From the NCBI GenBank assembly GCA_900553815.1, contig USEY01000058.1, positions 1 through 21,520 of the forward strand: a DNA stretch of 21,520 nucleotides, given 5' to 3'. A model generated the notes under the pieces. The model worked only from the letters and a program-made list of their open reading frames with translations, did no database searches and had not been told where the DNA came from. The stretch is from an uncultured Bacteroides sp. GTDB taxonomy: Bacteria; Bacteroidota; Bacteroidia; Bacteroidales; Bacteroidaceae. Every line of letters begins with the position of its first letter. Position 1 is the stretch's first letter. Both the position numbers and the translations under genes were made by a program. This document shows, one piece after another, positions 1 to 6,794 of the stretch.

Positions 1-93
1 TTCCAGGCTGATACCATTGTTTTGCGGCTGGCAGGCTGCAAGTGTGGCAGCAGTAGCCAAGGCCATTGTCAAGTGGTTGAAAATACTTTTCAT
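1..93 (-). CDS. GH32 family glycoside hydrolase, N-terminal fragment (runs off left edge)
   Basis: Only the first 31 codons lie in the window; the gene continues beyond base 1. It starts at the ATG at 93-91 and encodes a lipoprotein signal peptide with the lipobox LAAC (Cys21), followed by QPQNNGISLE. This is the same start as the complete GH32 gene at 12183: bases 1-100 and 12091-12190 differ at only two positions (55 and 75). Both changes alter the protein (Tyr7 to His and Val13 to Ala relative to the complete copy). By homology it should be a second cell-envelope beta-fructofuranosidase/fructanase. The catalytic domain is not visible, so activity and integrity cannot be judged. It follows the orphan TonB-dependent receptor (stop at 214) and may be co-transcribed with it or have its own promoter in 94-213. 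Confidence 0.85.
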   Translation of the reverse strand, partial: MKSIFNHLTMALATAATLAACQPQNNGISLE

Positions 94-144
94 GGTTATG
101 ATGTTTATTTTGAGTGTTTAAATGTACTGTTTATTTTTTGATTG

Positions 145-198
145 GCCACACCGGTGCATTGTCTTTTCTTGACACCGGTGCGGTAAGCCACACCGGTA
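145..198 (-). repeat. CACCGGTG repeat cluster forming a hairpin
   Basis: The self-complementary octamer CACCGGTG occurs at 149-156 and 173-180, with a third near-copy CACCGGTA at 191-198. The 11-mer GCCACACCGGT is at 145-155 and again at 187-197. On the minus strand, 197 to 174 folds into a 10-bp stem (one G-T pair) with loop CTTA. It begins 17 bases after the stop of the TonB receptor, so it is a good candidate for a transcript 3' end or processing hairpin. No T-run follows on the minus strand, so it is not a textbook intrinsic terminator. Alternative pairings among the three copies are possible. Confidence 0.55.
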
Positions 199-213
199 TG
201 GCAATGATTGTTG

Positions 214-2571
214 TCAGAACTTCAGGCTGGCGCTGAACTCTACGGTGAACGGACGGATGTAGCTTCCTGCCATGACGTGTCCGGCATACTGTCCAGCATC
301 CTCTTTCTCAATCAGTTCGGCTCCGGCTATACTTCCTTTGGCACCAGTCTGGTTCAGGAAGTTGACCACGGTGCAGCCCAATGCCAGTTTCTTGTTTACC
401 TGCCAGTTCAGTCCGCCGAAGGTTTCCCAACGTCCGTTGAAGTAGTAGGCATCGTTGATGTTGGCGTAAGTTTTGCTGAAGTAGCGGAAGCTGGTCCAAA
501 TCTTCAGGTCTTTTGTAATCATGTAGCTGGGGTCTATTTCAACGATGACTTGAGGAATTTCAGCTACGATATTGCCAGTGGCGTTGATGCTGCCTTCGTA
601 TCCGTCTGAGAAGGTAACGGAAGTTTCATACTTTTTGTATGTAGGCTTCTGGTAGGTGAAGAGGAAGTGCAGGTCGAATCCCTTGAAGGGGCGTGCCACT
701 ACGTCAGTGGTCCATCCCAGTGTCTTGATGTCGTAGGTCAGCGGGGCAGCCATGATTTCGGTCTGTCCGTCGGCCGTCTTGTGTTGCAGGTTCAGTGTAG
801 AGTTATTGTTGGTTTTCGAGATGTATGAGAACAGTGATGTCAGGCTCAACCATTCGTTGTTGTAGTAGATACCTGCACGGCCCAGCGGCACTGATATTTT
901 GTCTGTATTGGGCAAAGTAGCGGGAGCAAAGTTCTCAATCTTCGGGTGTTGGGTGATGTAAGTGAAGTCGCCGGTCAGTCCGAAGGATGAAGTCAGCTTG
1001 TAGGTAGCTGCTGCAGTCAAGGCATAGTTCAGCCAGTCGTAGCTCATGGCAGTGGGAGCTATTTTAGTGCCGTCGGGGGCGGTAGCACCCAGGTAGTAGT
1101 TGGCAAAGCGGCCTACGTATTCACCGTCGGCATTCTTTACGGCAGCGTTGTCGCCACGCAGAGCTTGGTATTCCAGACGGGCACCGTAGTAGAGGTTCAA
1201 CTGGTCGGTTACATCCCAGTCGTGGGTGAAGTAGAGGGCTACTTTGTTTTCATGACCCTTGTAGTATTCCGAAGCATTCTTGTTAAAGTCGTAGTAGTAA
1301 CCGTTGCCGGCATAAGTGCGGTCGGCATACGTAGCATAGTCCGTATTGTAGAGGCGTACAGGATAGCTGCCGTCCGTGGGTACAGACTGGTCGTACATGG
1401 TCGTAGCCGATGCGTAGTCAATGTCGTAGTACCATTCGTTCAGTCCCAGGCGCCAGGTGCTGTTTCCTGCCTTGCGCGACAGTTCGGTGGTAAACATGAA
1501 AGAGTCGATGAATCCGCGATTCAGACACGACATACGGCTCTGTACATATTCGCCTTTGTAGGGCTGCATGCTGCCGTCGGCTGCCTCATACAGGTAGTTG
1601 ATGCCGGCTTCGTTCTGGTCGAGCGACATAGGAGTCTGGTAGACACATGAACCGGTAGAGTGGTCGTACTTCATGATGGTGCGCCAGTTCAGTCCGTTGT
1701 CCCAAGTGTAGTTGTTCATTAAGGTGAATTCGCTGCCCTTGTTTTGTACGGCGTCATAGAGGTTGGTCTTCTTCACTTCGCCTGTACGCATGTCGCGATA
1801 CATCATTTCGTTGTCCATGGGCAGGTAAGAAGTAGTTCCGAGAGAGAACTTGCCAAACTCCTTCACGCTACCGTCGCCTACATAGATGAAGGGAGCCGAC
1901 TGAGTGGCGTACATATAGACGGGGTGGCTGTTGCTGTAGTGGTAGATAGCAGTCAGTTCACCACGGCCTTCGTTGTACTTCTTGGTGAGGGCAAATTTAT
2001 AGATTTGCGTGCGGTCCTGGAACGGGGTTGATTTGATTTTGAATGTTCCCGGGTCAAAGTCCTGATAGATGCTTCCGCTATAGAACCAGTCTTTGGCAAT
2101 ACCACCGTTTACGTTGAGTGAGAATTCCTGCATGCCGAAGTGGTTGCTCTTATAGTTCAGTGTGCCGTGGAATCCTTTTTGACCCAGCTGAGTGAAAGAG
2201 TTGACGGCATATCCGATGTTGCCGGTTGTTATGGCTGTTTCCGATATCTTCAGCAATCCTACGTGGCTCAGGCTGGCATCGGCACGCCAGAGGGCGTTTA
2301 CAGAGTGTGGATTGGTTGCGTAGGTGACAGGTATTCCGTTTTCCAATACATTGACGTCGGCCGACGGCAGACCAATTTGGATTTCGCGCGGGCCGTTGGC
2401 GCTGGCGGCATTCAGCATGACGTTTCGGTTGCCTTCCTCTTTCGATGAGGAGTCATCCTTTTGTTGGTTTGCAGCATCTTGTTCTTGCGCCAGTGCGCTT
2501 CCACAAGTCAGGGTAATGAGCAGCATGGCTGTTCCTGCCTGTTTGATGATTTGTTTCATACCTTTTTTCAT
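214..2571 (-). CDS. TonB-dependent receptor-like outer-membrane protein without a SusD partner
   Basis: A 785-residue outer-membrane protein with a signal peptide ending near ALA-Q (about residue 29), a short acidic/polar linker (30-50), a compact plug-like region (about 50-125) containing GPREIQIGLP, LENGIPV and GYAVNS, then a long aromatic-rich beta-barrel ending in ...SASLKF with the terminal Phe typical of outer-membrane barrels. It is shorter than SusC (about 1000 residues), lacks the N-terminal carboxypeptidase-regulatory-like domain, and has no SusD gene beside it. The start is the ATG at 2571; a second in-frame ATG at 2559 (Met5) is possible. A promoter with a near-consensus -7 box lies 55-63 bases upstream, so it is probably a separate transcript. 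Its position between the fructose-sensing HTCS and a GH32 gene suggests import of sucrose, fructo-oligosaccharide or a related small sugar. That is inference; the substrate is not readable from sequence. Confidence 0.85.
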   Translation of the reverse strand: MKKGMKQIIKQAGTAMLLITLTCGSALAQEQDAANQQKDDSSSKEEGNRNVMLNAASANGPREIQIGLPSADVNVLENGIPVTYATNPHSVNALWRADASLSHVGLLKISETAITTGNIGYAVNSFTQLGQKGFHGTLNYKSNHFGMQEFSLNVNGGIAKDWFYSGSIYQDFDPGTFKIKSTPFQDRTQIYKFALTKKYNEGRGELTAIYHYSNSHPVYMYATQSAPFIYVGDGSVKEFGKFSLGTTSYLPMDNEMMYRDMRTGEVKKTNLYDAVQNKGSEFTLMNNYTWDNGLNWRTIMKYDHSTGSCVYQTPMSLDQNEAGINYLYEAADGSMQPYKGEYVQSRMSCLNRGFIDSFMFTTELSRKAGNSTWRLGLNEWYYDIDYASATTMYDQSVPTDGSYPVRLYNTDYATYADRTYAGNGYYYDFNKNASEYYKGHENKVALYFTHDWDVTDQLNLYYGARLEYQALRGDNAAVKNADGEYVGRFANYYLGATAPDGTKIAPTAMSYDWLNYALTAAATYKLTSSFGLTGDFTYITQHPKIENFAPATLPNTDKISVPLGRAGIYYNNEWLSLTSLFSYISKTNNNSTLNLQHKTADGQTEIMAAPLTYDIKTLGWTTDVVARPFKGFDLHFLFTYQKPTYKKYETSVTFSDGYEGSINATGNIVAEIPQVIVEIDPSYMITKDLKIWTSFRYFSKTYANINDAYYFNGRWETFGGLNWQVNKKLALGCTVVNFLNQTGAKGSIAGAELIEKEDAGQYAGHVMAGSYIRPFTVEFSASLKF

Positions 2572-2626
2572 GGTATCTGAATTTAGTTATTAAATGAATT
2601 AAAATTTCGTCAGTGATTTGATGCTG

Positions 2627-2660
2627 CAAAGGTATTGGATACTTGTTTTTTGATATGAAA
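2627..2660 (-). promoter_or_regulatory. Candidate Bacteroides-type promoter for the TonB receptor
   Basis: On the minus strand the -7 element TACCTTTG (2634-2627) matches the Bacteroides consensus TAnnTTTG exactly. A -33-like TTTC sits at 2660-2657, 22 bases upstream (consensus TTTG). The implied start near 2620 would give a leader of about 50 bases before the ATG at 2571. Confidence 0.6.
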
Positions 2661-2723
2661 CGATTGTTTCGTCTGCTTTGATTTTTGTTACATGAAACAA
2701 ATGTGTTATTGATGAAACAAATG
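2654..2723. promoter_or_regulatory. Candidate operator: GAAAC palindrome plus ATGAAAC direct repeats
   Basis: GAAACGATTGTTTC at 2657-2670 is a dyad with 5-bp arms (GAAAC/GTTTC, 4-bp spacer) overlapping the proposed -33 box of the receptor promoter. Upstream lie two identical 12-mers, ATGAAACAAATG, at 2692-2703 and 2712-2723, exactly 20 bp apart. A related ATGAAACGATTG at 2654-2665 includes the left half of the dyad. Two copies on one helical face plus a promoter-overlapping dyad is typical of regulator binding sites; the regulator could be the AraC-type HTH of the neighbouring HTCS or an unlinked factor. Confidence 0.45.
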
Positions 2724-2894
2724 AGATAGCCTCTGTGTGCCTTGCAGGCAGGGGGACTAGTGTGTACGATGAATGCGGGCGGGTATGGATTTATCGTTTT
2801 CTGTCAGGTAGAAAAGCAGCAGGGGAGTGGTAGGAAACGTTGTAATATGCCTGTAGAAAGTTGTGCGTAGTCTATCGCAAACTCTATCTTTAGC

Positions 2895-2978
2895 CTGAAG
2901 ATAGACATCTGCAAGCTGAAGACAGACATCTTTAGGCTGAAGATGGCCGTCTTTAACCTGAAGACAGAGCATGCAGCC
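2895..2978. repeat. 21-bp tandem repeat, four copies
   Basis: CTGAAG recurs at 2895, 2916, 2937 and 2958, an exact 21-bp period. The best-conserved unit reads roughly CTGAAGACAGACATCTTTAG plus one variable base; the last copy has diverged in its second half, and half a unit (ATCTTTAG-like) precedes the first. Each unit is itself an imperfect dyad (CTGAAGA...TCTTTAG), so the array could fold into several hairpins. It starts 25 bases past the HTCS stop codon. On the minus strand the repeat reads in frame as LQxKDxx heptads within a 71-codon open frame (2972-2757), for which I see no other support. The rest of the 431-bp gap 2572-3002 holds the receptor promoter region and otherwise nothing I recognise. 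Confidence 0.75.
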
Positions 2979-3002
2979 TTCTGCTTACAACTATGCGGTT
3001 GG

Positions 3003-5753
3003 CTACGATTTGTTCCTTCTTAGGAAGTCGGTAGGGTTTTCGCCAAAGAACTCGCGGTAGCATTTGGCAAAGTAGGAAGGAGAGTTGAATCCTACTTCAT
3101 AGGCTATTTCGGCAACAGTTTTTTCTGTAGAGCCCAACAGTTGGGCGGCCTTTTTTAGTCGAGCGATGCGCAGTAGTTCCAGTGGAGCATATCCGGTGAG
3201 TGATTTTGTCTTTCTGTAGAGCTGTATGCGGCTTAACCCTATTTCTTCACCCATGTTTTCAACTTTAAAGTTTGTGTCAGACATGTGCTGTTCTATCGAT
3301 GTACGTAGCTTGTCGATAAAAGCTCTGTCTGGCTCGGTCAGTGGTTCTTTTTGTGTGTTGGTCTTGTCTGTGAAGAAATTCTGCAGGCGCTTCTTGTTTT
3401 CAATCAGATTGTGTAGTCTTGTCAGTAGTAGTTGGGCACTATAGGGTTTTGAAATGTAGGAGTCTGCGCCACATTCATAACCTTTGATTTTTTGTTCGTC
3501 TTGTGCGTAGGCGGTAAGCATCATTATAGGGATGTGCGAAGTTTGCAGTTCTGCTTTGAGGCGCTGACAGCATTCCATGCCGTCCATAACGGGCATCATG
3601 ACATCGCAGATGATGGTATCGGGCACGTACTTCATGGCTTGTTGTATACCTTCTTGCCCATTAGCTGCTTCGATGACGGTATATTCACTATCCAAAATGG
3701 ATTTTGTGTAGTCGCGAATATCTTGGTTGTCGTCAATTATCAGAATACAGCTTTTACCTTCTTCGTTTACCTGCGTAGGAGTAAGATTGATGTTTTCTTG
3801 TCCGGCGTCCAATATTGCTCCTTCTCTCAATGTGTGTATCTGTTGGCTTTTGGTTATGGAGCCGGTTACATTACCTTCTTGTTTCATGGGCATGGTGATA
3901 TGGAAGGTGGTTCCCTTTCCTTTATTCGAACTTATGTTTATGGAGCCGTGATGCATCTCTACAAACGCTTTCACTAGTGCTAGGCCAATTCCCGATCCGG
4001 TATGATGTATATCTATCTGGTAGAAATTTTCGAAGATGTGTTTGATGTGTTCTGCAGGCATTCCTACACCACTATCAGACACGTTCATATTTAACCATAC
4101 GTTTTGTTCGTGACTGAATGTAGAAAGATGAATGATTATTTCACCGTTGTCGGGAGTAAATTTGAAAGCATTGGATAACAGGTTGTAGGTAATACGTTCC
4201 AGTTTTTCACTGTCAGCTATCATTTCGTAATCTTCTGTAGTGCCTTCTATTTGAAGTTTGAACTTGATATGCTTGCGGTAGGTGAGGGTTTTGAATGCTT
4301 CAGCCCAATCATGCATGGCATAAGAGAGATTGAAACGGCTGAGCTGCATGTCTAACTTGCCGTTTTCAAACTTGCGGAAGTCCAATATCTGATTGACGAG
4401 ACGCAGTAGCACGGTCACGTTTTTATTGATTATATTAAGCAAGAAGTGTTCATGTTTATCTAGTCTTGGACTTTCCAGGAGTTGGGTTACTGGGTCGGCT
4501 ATAAGTGTAAGTGGCGTACGGAAATCGTGCGATATGTTGGTAAAGAATGTCAGCTTGTCGTGTGTGGCTTTCTTAAGTTGTTGTGATAGTTTTATGAGTT
4601 GGTCTCGTTGTTGTTCCAATTGTTTTTTTTGTTCCGAAAGTTCTGTATTCATGCGGTTCTTAGTCCAGAAAGCTTTCGCCATGAAGAACAAGAGTATCAT
4701 TATAAGTGCGATAATAATAATACAAGCGTATAGAAACATGCGTTGGGAAGAATAGCGTATCAGGAAAGTATCAATTTGGCTGTTAAGCAATTCTATCTTC
4801 TCGTCTAGTGTACTAATGTTTGCAGCTTGCATTTGCATGATACGGGCATTATTGCTATTGACAAGTTCGGTTGATAGTATGTTTTCTCGTTCATAAGTTT
4901 CATTTTGTAGGATGGACATAGCTACTTGTAATACCTTATCACCTCCTGTGGGATATATGAACGAGGCATCCAGTATTCCGCTTGTTACCAGTTCTACTCC
5001 GAGGCCTTGCCCTTGTAGGGCATCTACTCCTACAAACAGCATGTCCGATTCTCTGTGATGCTTAACGGCTGCTTTGTGTGCACCGGCGGCCATAGGGTCG
5101 TTGTGTGCAACAACCAGGTCTATTGGAAGTTGACTGTTTAGTATAGAGTCAAAAGTTATTTCTGCTGTTTTCTGCAACCATTTAGCATCAGCCGTAGCGA
5201 TAATGTGGATAGCGGGATATTGTGACAATACTTCTCCAATTCCTTTATGTCTTTCTTCGGCAGGGGTTGAACCTTTGAGGCCGGTTAGTTCTACAATATT
5301 TCCTTTGCCTTGCAGCCGGTGAGCTATGTAAATTCCTATTTGTTGTCCTATTTTGTAGTTGTCGGCACCGACATAGGCTGTATATTTGTCCGAGTGTATT
5401 TTACGGTCGACTAATACTACCGGGATTCCATTTTCAAATGCTTCTTCTATGATTGGAGTAATAGCTTGAGCTTCATTAGGGGATACAATAAGTAAATCCA
5501 CTTTCTGCTGAATAAAGCTTTTGATGTCTGCTATTTGTTGTTGGTTATTGTCTTTGGCTGTTTTGATGTTGACTTGTACGTTGGAATAGAATAGTGCCTC
5601 TCGGCGTATCTCTTTGTTCATCTGTCTGCGCCATTCATCGTCACTACATTGTGACACACCGATAACGTAGTGTGCTTTTTCTTTGTTGCAAGCTGTAAAT
5701 AACAACAGGAAAAGAGTGTATATGAAGGTGAATAGATATAATTTGTGTATCAT
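3003..5753 (-). CDS. Hybrid two-component system with periplasmic sugar-binding sensor (fructose-type HTCS)
   Basis: A 916-residue one-protein sensor and regulator. In order: a signal/anchor segment (1-22, ending FTAC), a type I periplasmic sugar-binding domain of the ribose/fructose-binding class (about 28-310), a membrane segment (about 340-358), a coiled-coil linker (364-398), HisKA with NISHDFRTPL (His409), HATPase with NLLSNAFKFT and SGIGLAL (about 515-623), a receiver domain (668-785; Asp717, Lys769) and an AraC-type HTH (about 815-916). Most PUL HTCSs carry beta-propeller sensors; the periplasmic-binding-protein form is the fructan-PUL type, exemplified by B. thetaiotaomicron BT1754, which binds monomeric fructose. 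All catalytic residues are present. It is the last gene of the fructokinase/permease run, 146 bases after the fructokinase stop, and is markedly more AT-rich than that gene. It probably activates the susC promoter. Ligand identity is inferred from architecture and context. Confidence 0.93.
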   Translation of the reverse strand: MIHKLYLFTFIYTLFLLLFTACNKEKAHYVIGVSQCSDDEWRRQMNKEIRREALFYSNVQVNIKTAKDNNQQQIADIKSFIQQKVDLLIVSPNEAQAITPIIEEAFENGIPVVLVDRKIHSDKYTAYVGADNYKIGQQIGIYIAHRLQGKGNIVELTGLKGSTPAEERHKGIGEVLSQYPAIHIIATADAKWLQKTAEITFDSILNSQLPIDLVVAHNDPMAAGAHKAAVKHHRESDMLFVGVDALQGQGLGVELVTSGILDASFIYPTGGDKVLQVAMSILQNETYERENILSTELVNSNNARIMQMQAANISTLDEKIELLNSQIDTFLIRYSSQRMFLYACIIIIALIMILLFFMAKAFWTKNRMNTELSEQKKQLEQQRDQLIKLSQQLKKATHDKLTFFTNISHDFRTPLTLIADPVTQLLESPRLDKHEHFLLNIINKNVTVLLRLVNQILDFRKFENGKLDMQLSRFNLSYAMHDWAEAFKTLTYRKHIKFKLQIEGTTEDYEMIADSEKLERITYNLLSNAFKFTPDNGEIIIHLSTFSHEQNVWLNMNVSDSGVGMPAEHIKHIFENFYQIDIHHTGSGIGLALVKAFVEMHHGSINISSNKGKGTTFHITMPMKQEGNVTGSITKSQQIHTLREGAILDAGQENINLTPTQVNEEGKSCILIIDDNQDIRDYTKSILDSEYTVIEAANGQEGIQQAMKYVPDTIICDVMMPVMDGMECCQRLKAELQTSHIPIMMLTAYAQDEQKIKGYECGADSYISKPYSAQLLLTRLHNLIENKKRLQNFFTDKTNTQKEPLTEPDRAFIDKLRTSIEQHMSDTNFKVENMGEEIGLSRIQLYRKTKSLTGYAPLELLRIARLKKAAQLLGSTEKTVAEIAYEVGFNSPSYFAKCYREFFGENPTDFLRRNKS

Positions 5754-5831
5754 GGATTTGTTTGGCGTTAGGATGTATGCGGATTAAAAATTTAGATTTG
5801 GTGTTATGTCATTAAGTGTATTTTTTTGTAA

Positions 5832-5888
5832 TTACTGTACCGTGGGTTTGGTATAAGGACGAGCAATAGTACTCGTCCCTTTAGACAT
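5832..5888 (-). other. Possible 18-codon mini-ORF between fructokinase and HTCS
   Basis: Eleven bases after the fructokinase stop, an ATG at 5888-5886 opens a frame encoding MSKGTSTIARPYTKPTVQ and a TAA at 5834-5832. The hairpin at 5857-5878 lies inside it. It could be a leader peptide or a small protein. Without conservation data it may equally be chance; I do not recognise the peptide. Confidence 0.2.
5857..5878 (-). terminator. Hairpin between fructokinase and HTCS
   Basis: GGACGAG (5857-5863) pairs with CTCGTCC (5872-5878), a 7-bp GC-rich stem with an 8-base loop, starting 22 bases after the fructokinase stop codon. On the minus strand it is followed by CTTATACC, not a T-run, so it could be a weak terminator, an attenuator or an mRNA-processing hairpin that lowers HTCS expression relative to the enzymes upstream. 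Confidence 0.4.
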
Positions 5889-5899
5889 GTTATTATTTG

Positions 5900-6790
5900 T
5901 TATTCTTTTAGTTTGCGCGTCAGCCGTTCGGGCAGCAGGGGCATGGCGCCTTGCTGCGTGCATACGTATGCCGAAGTTTCTACCGCCAGCCGGTGTGCTT
6001 CCTCCACGGCACATCCTTTCAGAATGGCGGCTGTGAAGGCAGCGGTGAATGAGTCGCCTGCACCCACGGTGTCGGCCACCTGTACCTTGGGAGTCTCCAC
6101 GAACGATACGTGGCCGGGCGTGAAGACATAGCTTCCGTTCACTCCGCAGGTCAGGATAAGCATCTTCAGGTCGTACTTGGCCAGCAGTATCCAGCACTTG
6201 TCTTGCAGGTCTATGCCGGGATATCCGAACATGCGGCTCACGGTCACCAGTTCCTCGTCGTTAATCTTCAGCACGTTGCACCTGCGGAACGACTCGCACA
6301 GTATCTCCTTGGTATAGAAACTCTGTCGCAGGTTGATGTCGAATATCTTCAGCGTTCCGGGTTCGTCGGGCATGGCGTCGAGGAAGCGGTGTATGGTCTC
6401 GCGCGATACGATGCTTCTCTGTGCCAGCGAGCCGAAGCAGACGGCGCGTGTCTGCCGGGCCAGTCCGTCGAGCGCCTGTGTGTAGGGAATGTTGTCCCAT
6501 GCCACTCCTTCCTTGATGTCGTAGCAGGGCACCCCCTCGGCATCCAGTTCCACCTGTACGGTTCCGGTGGGGTAGGGCACGATTTCCACCATGCCGTACA
6601 GCTGCTTCTCGCGGAAGTTGTCCAGTATTTCCACGCCCAGCTTGTCCTGTCCCACGGCGCTGACCACTCGGCTGTTGAGTCCGAACTGTGATACGTGGTA
6701 TGCAAAGTTGGCGGGTGCACCGCCCAGTTTCTTTCCTTCGGGCAGCACGTCCCATAGTGCCTCGCCCATTCCTACTATAATGTCATTCAT
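5900..6790 (-). CDS. PfkB-family fructokinase
   Basis: A 296-residue cytoplasmic sugar kinase of the ribokinase/PfkB family, transferring the ATP gamma-phosphate to fructose (probably to fructose-6-phosphate) so that it enters glycolysis. The N-terminal substrate signature GGAPANFAYH is at 23-32, FDINLRQ at 150-156, and the C-terminal signature DTVGAGDSFTAAF at 240-252 carries the catalytic base Asp246 and the anion-hole glycines. Length is typical for bacterial fructokinases. It begins 4 bases after the stop of the MFS transporter, which implies translational coupling. Together with GH32 enzymes and a fructose-type HTCS this makes fructose the likely substrate. G+C content is visibly high (36 of 60 bases at 6361-6420). 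Confidence 0.92.
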   Translation of the reverse strand: MNDIIVGMGEALWDVLPEGKKLGGAPANFAYHVSQFGLNSRVVSAVGQDKLGVEILDNFREKQLYGMVEIVPYPTGTVQVELDAEGVPCYDIKEGVAWDNIPYTQALDGLARQTRAVCFGSLAQRSIVSRETIHRFLDAMPDEPGTLKIFDINLRQSFYTKEILCESFRRCNVLKINDEELVTVSRMFGYPGIDLQDKCWILLAKYDLKMLILTCGVNGSYVFTPGHVSFVETPKVQVADTVGAGDSFTAAFTAAILKGCAVEEAHRLAVETSAYVCTQQGAMPLLPERLTRKLKE

Positions 6791-6794
6791 AGTG

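Noticed and set aside
2757..2972. 71-codon minus-strand open frame with LQxKDxx heptads
   Set aside because: It is largely the in-frame reading of the 21-bp tandem repeat, with no recognisable domain or signal; repeat-driven absence of stops is the simpler explanation. Recorded as a repeat.
2895..2978. CRISPR-like array
   Set aside because: Units are contiguous with no unique spacers, and no cas genes are present.
6110..6691. 193-codon plus-strand and several minus-strand frames overlapping fructokinase
   Set aside because: Out-of-frame shadows of the PfkB gene, whose substrate and ATP signatures are complete.
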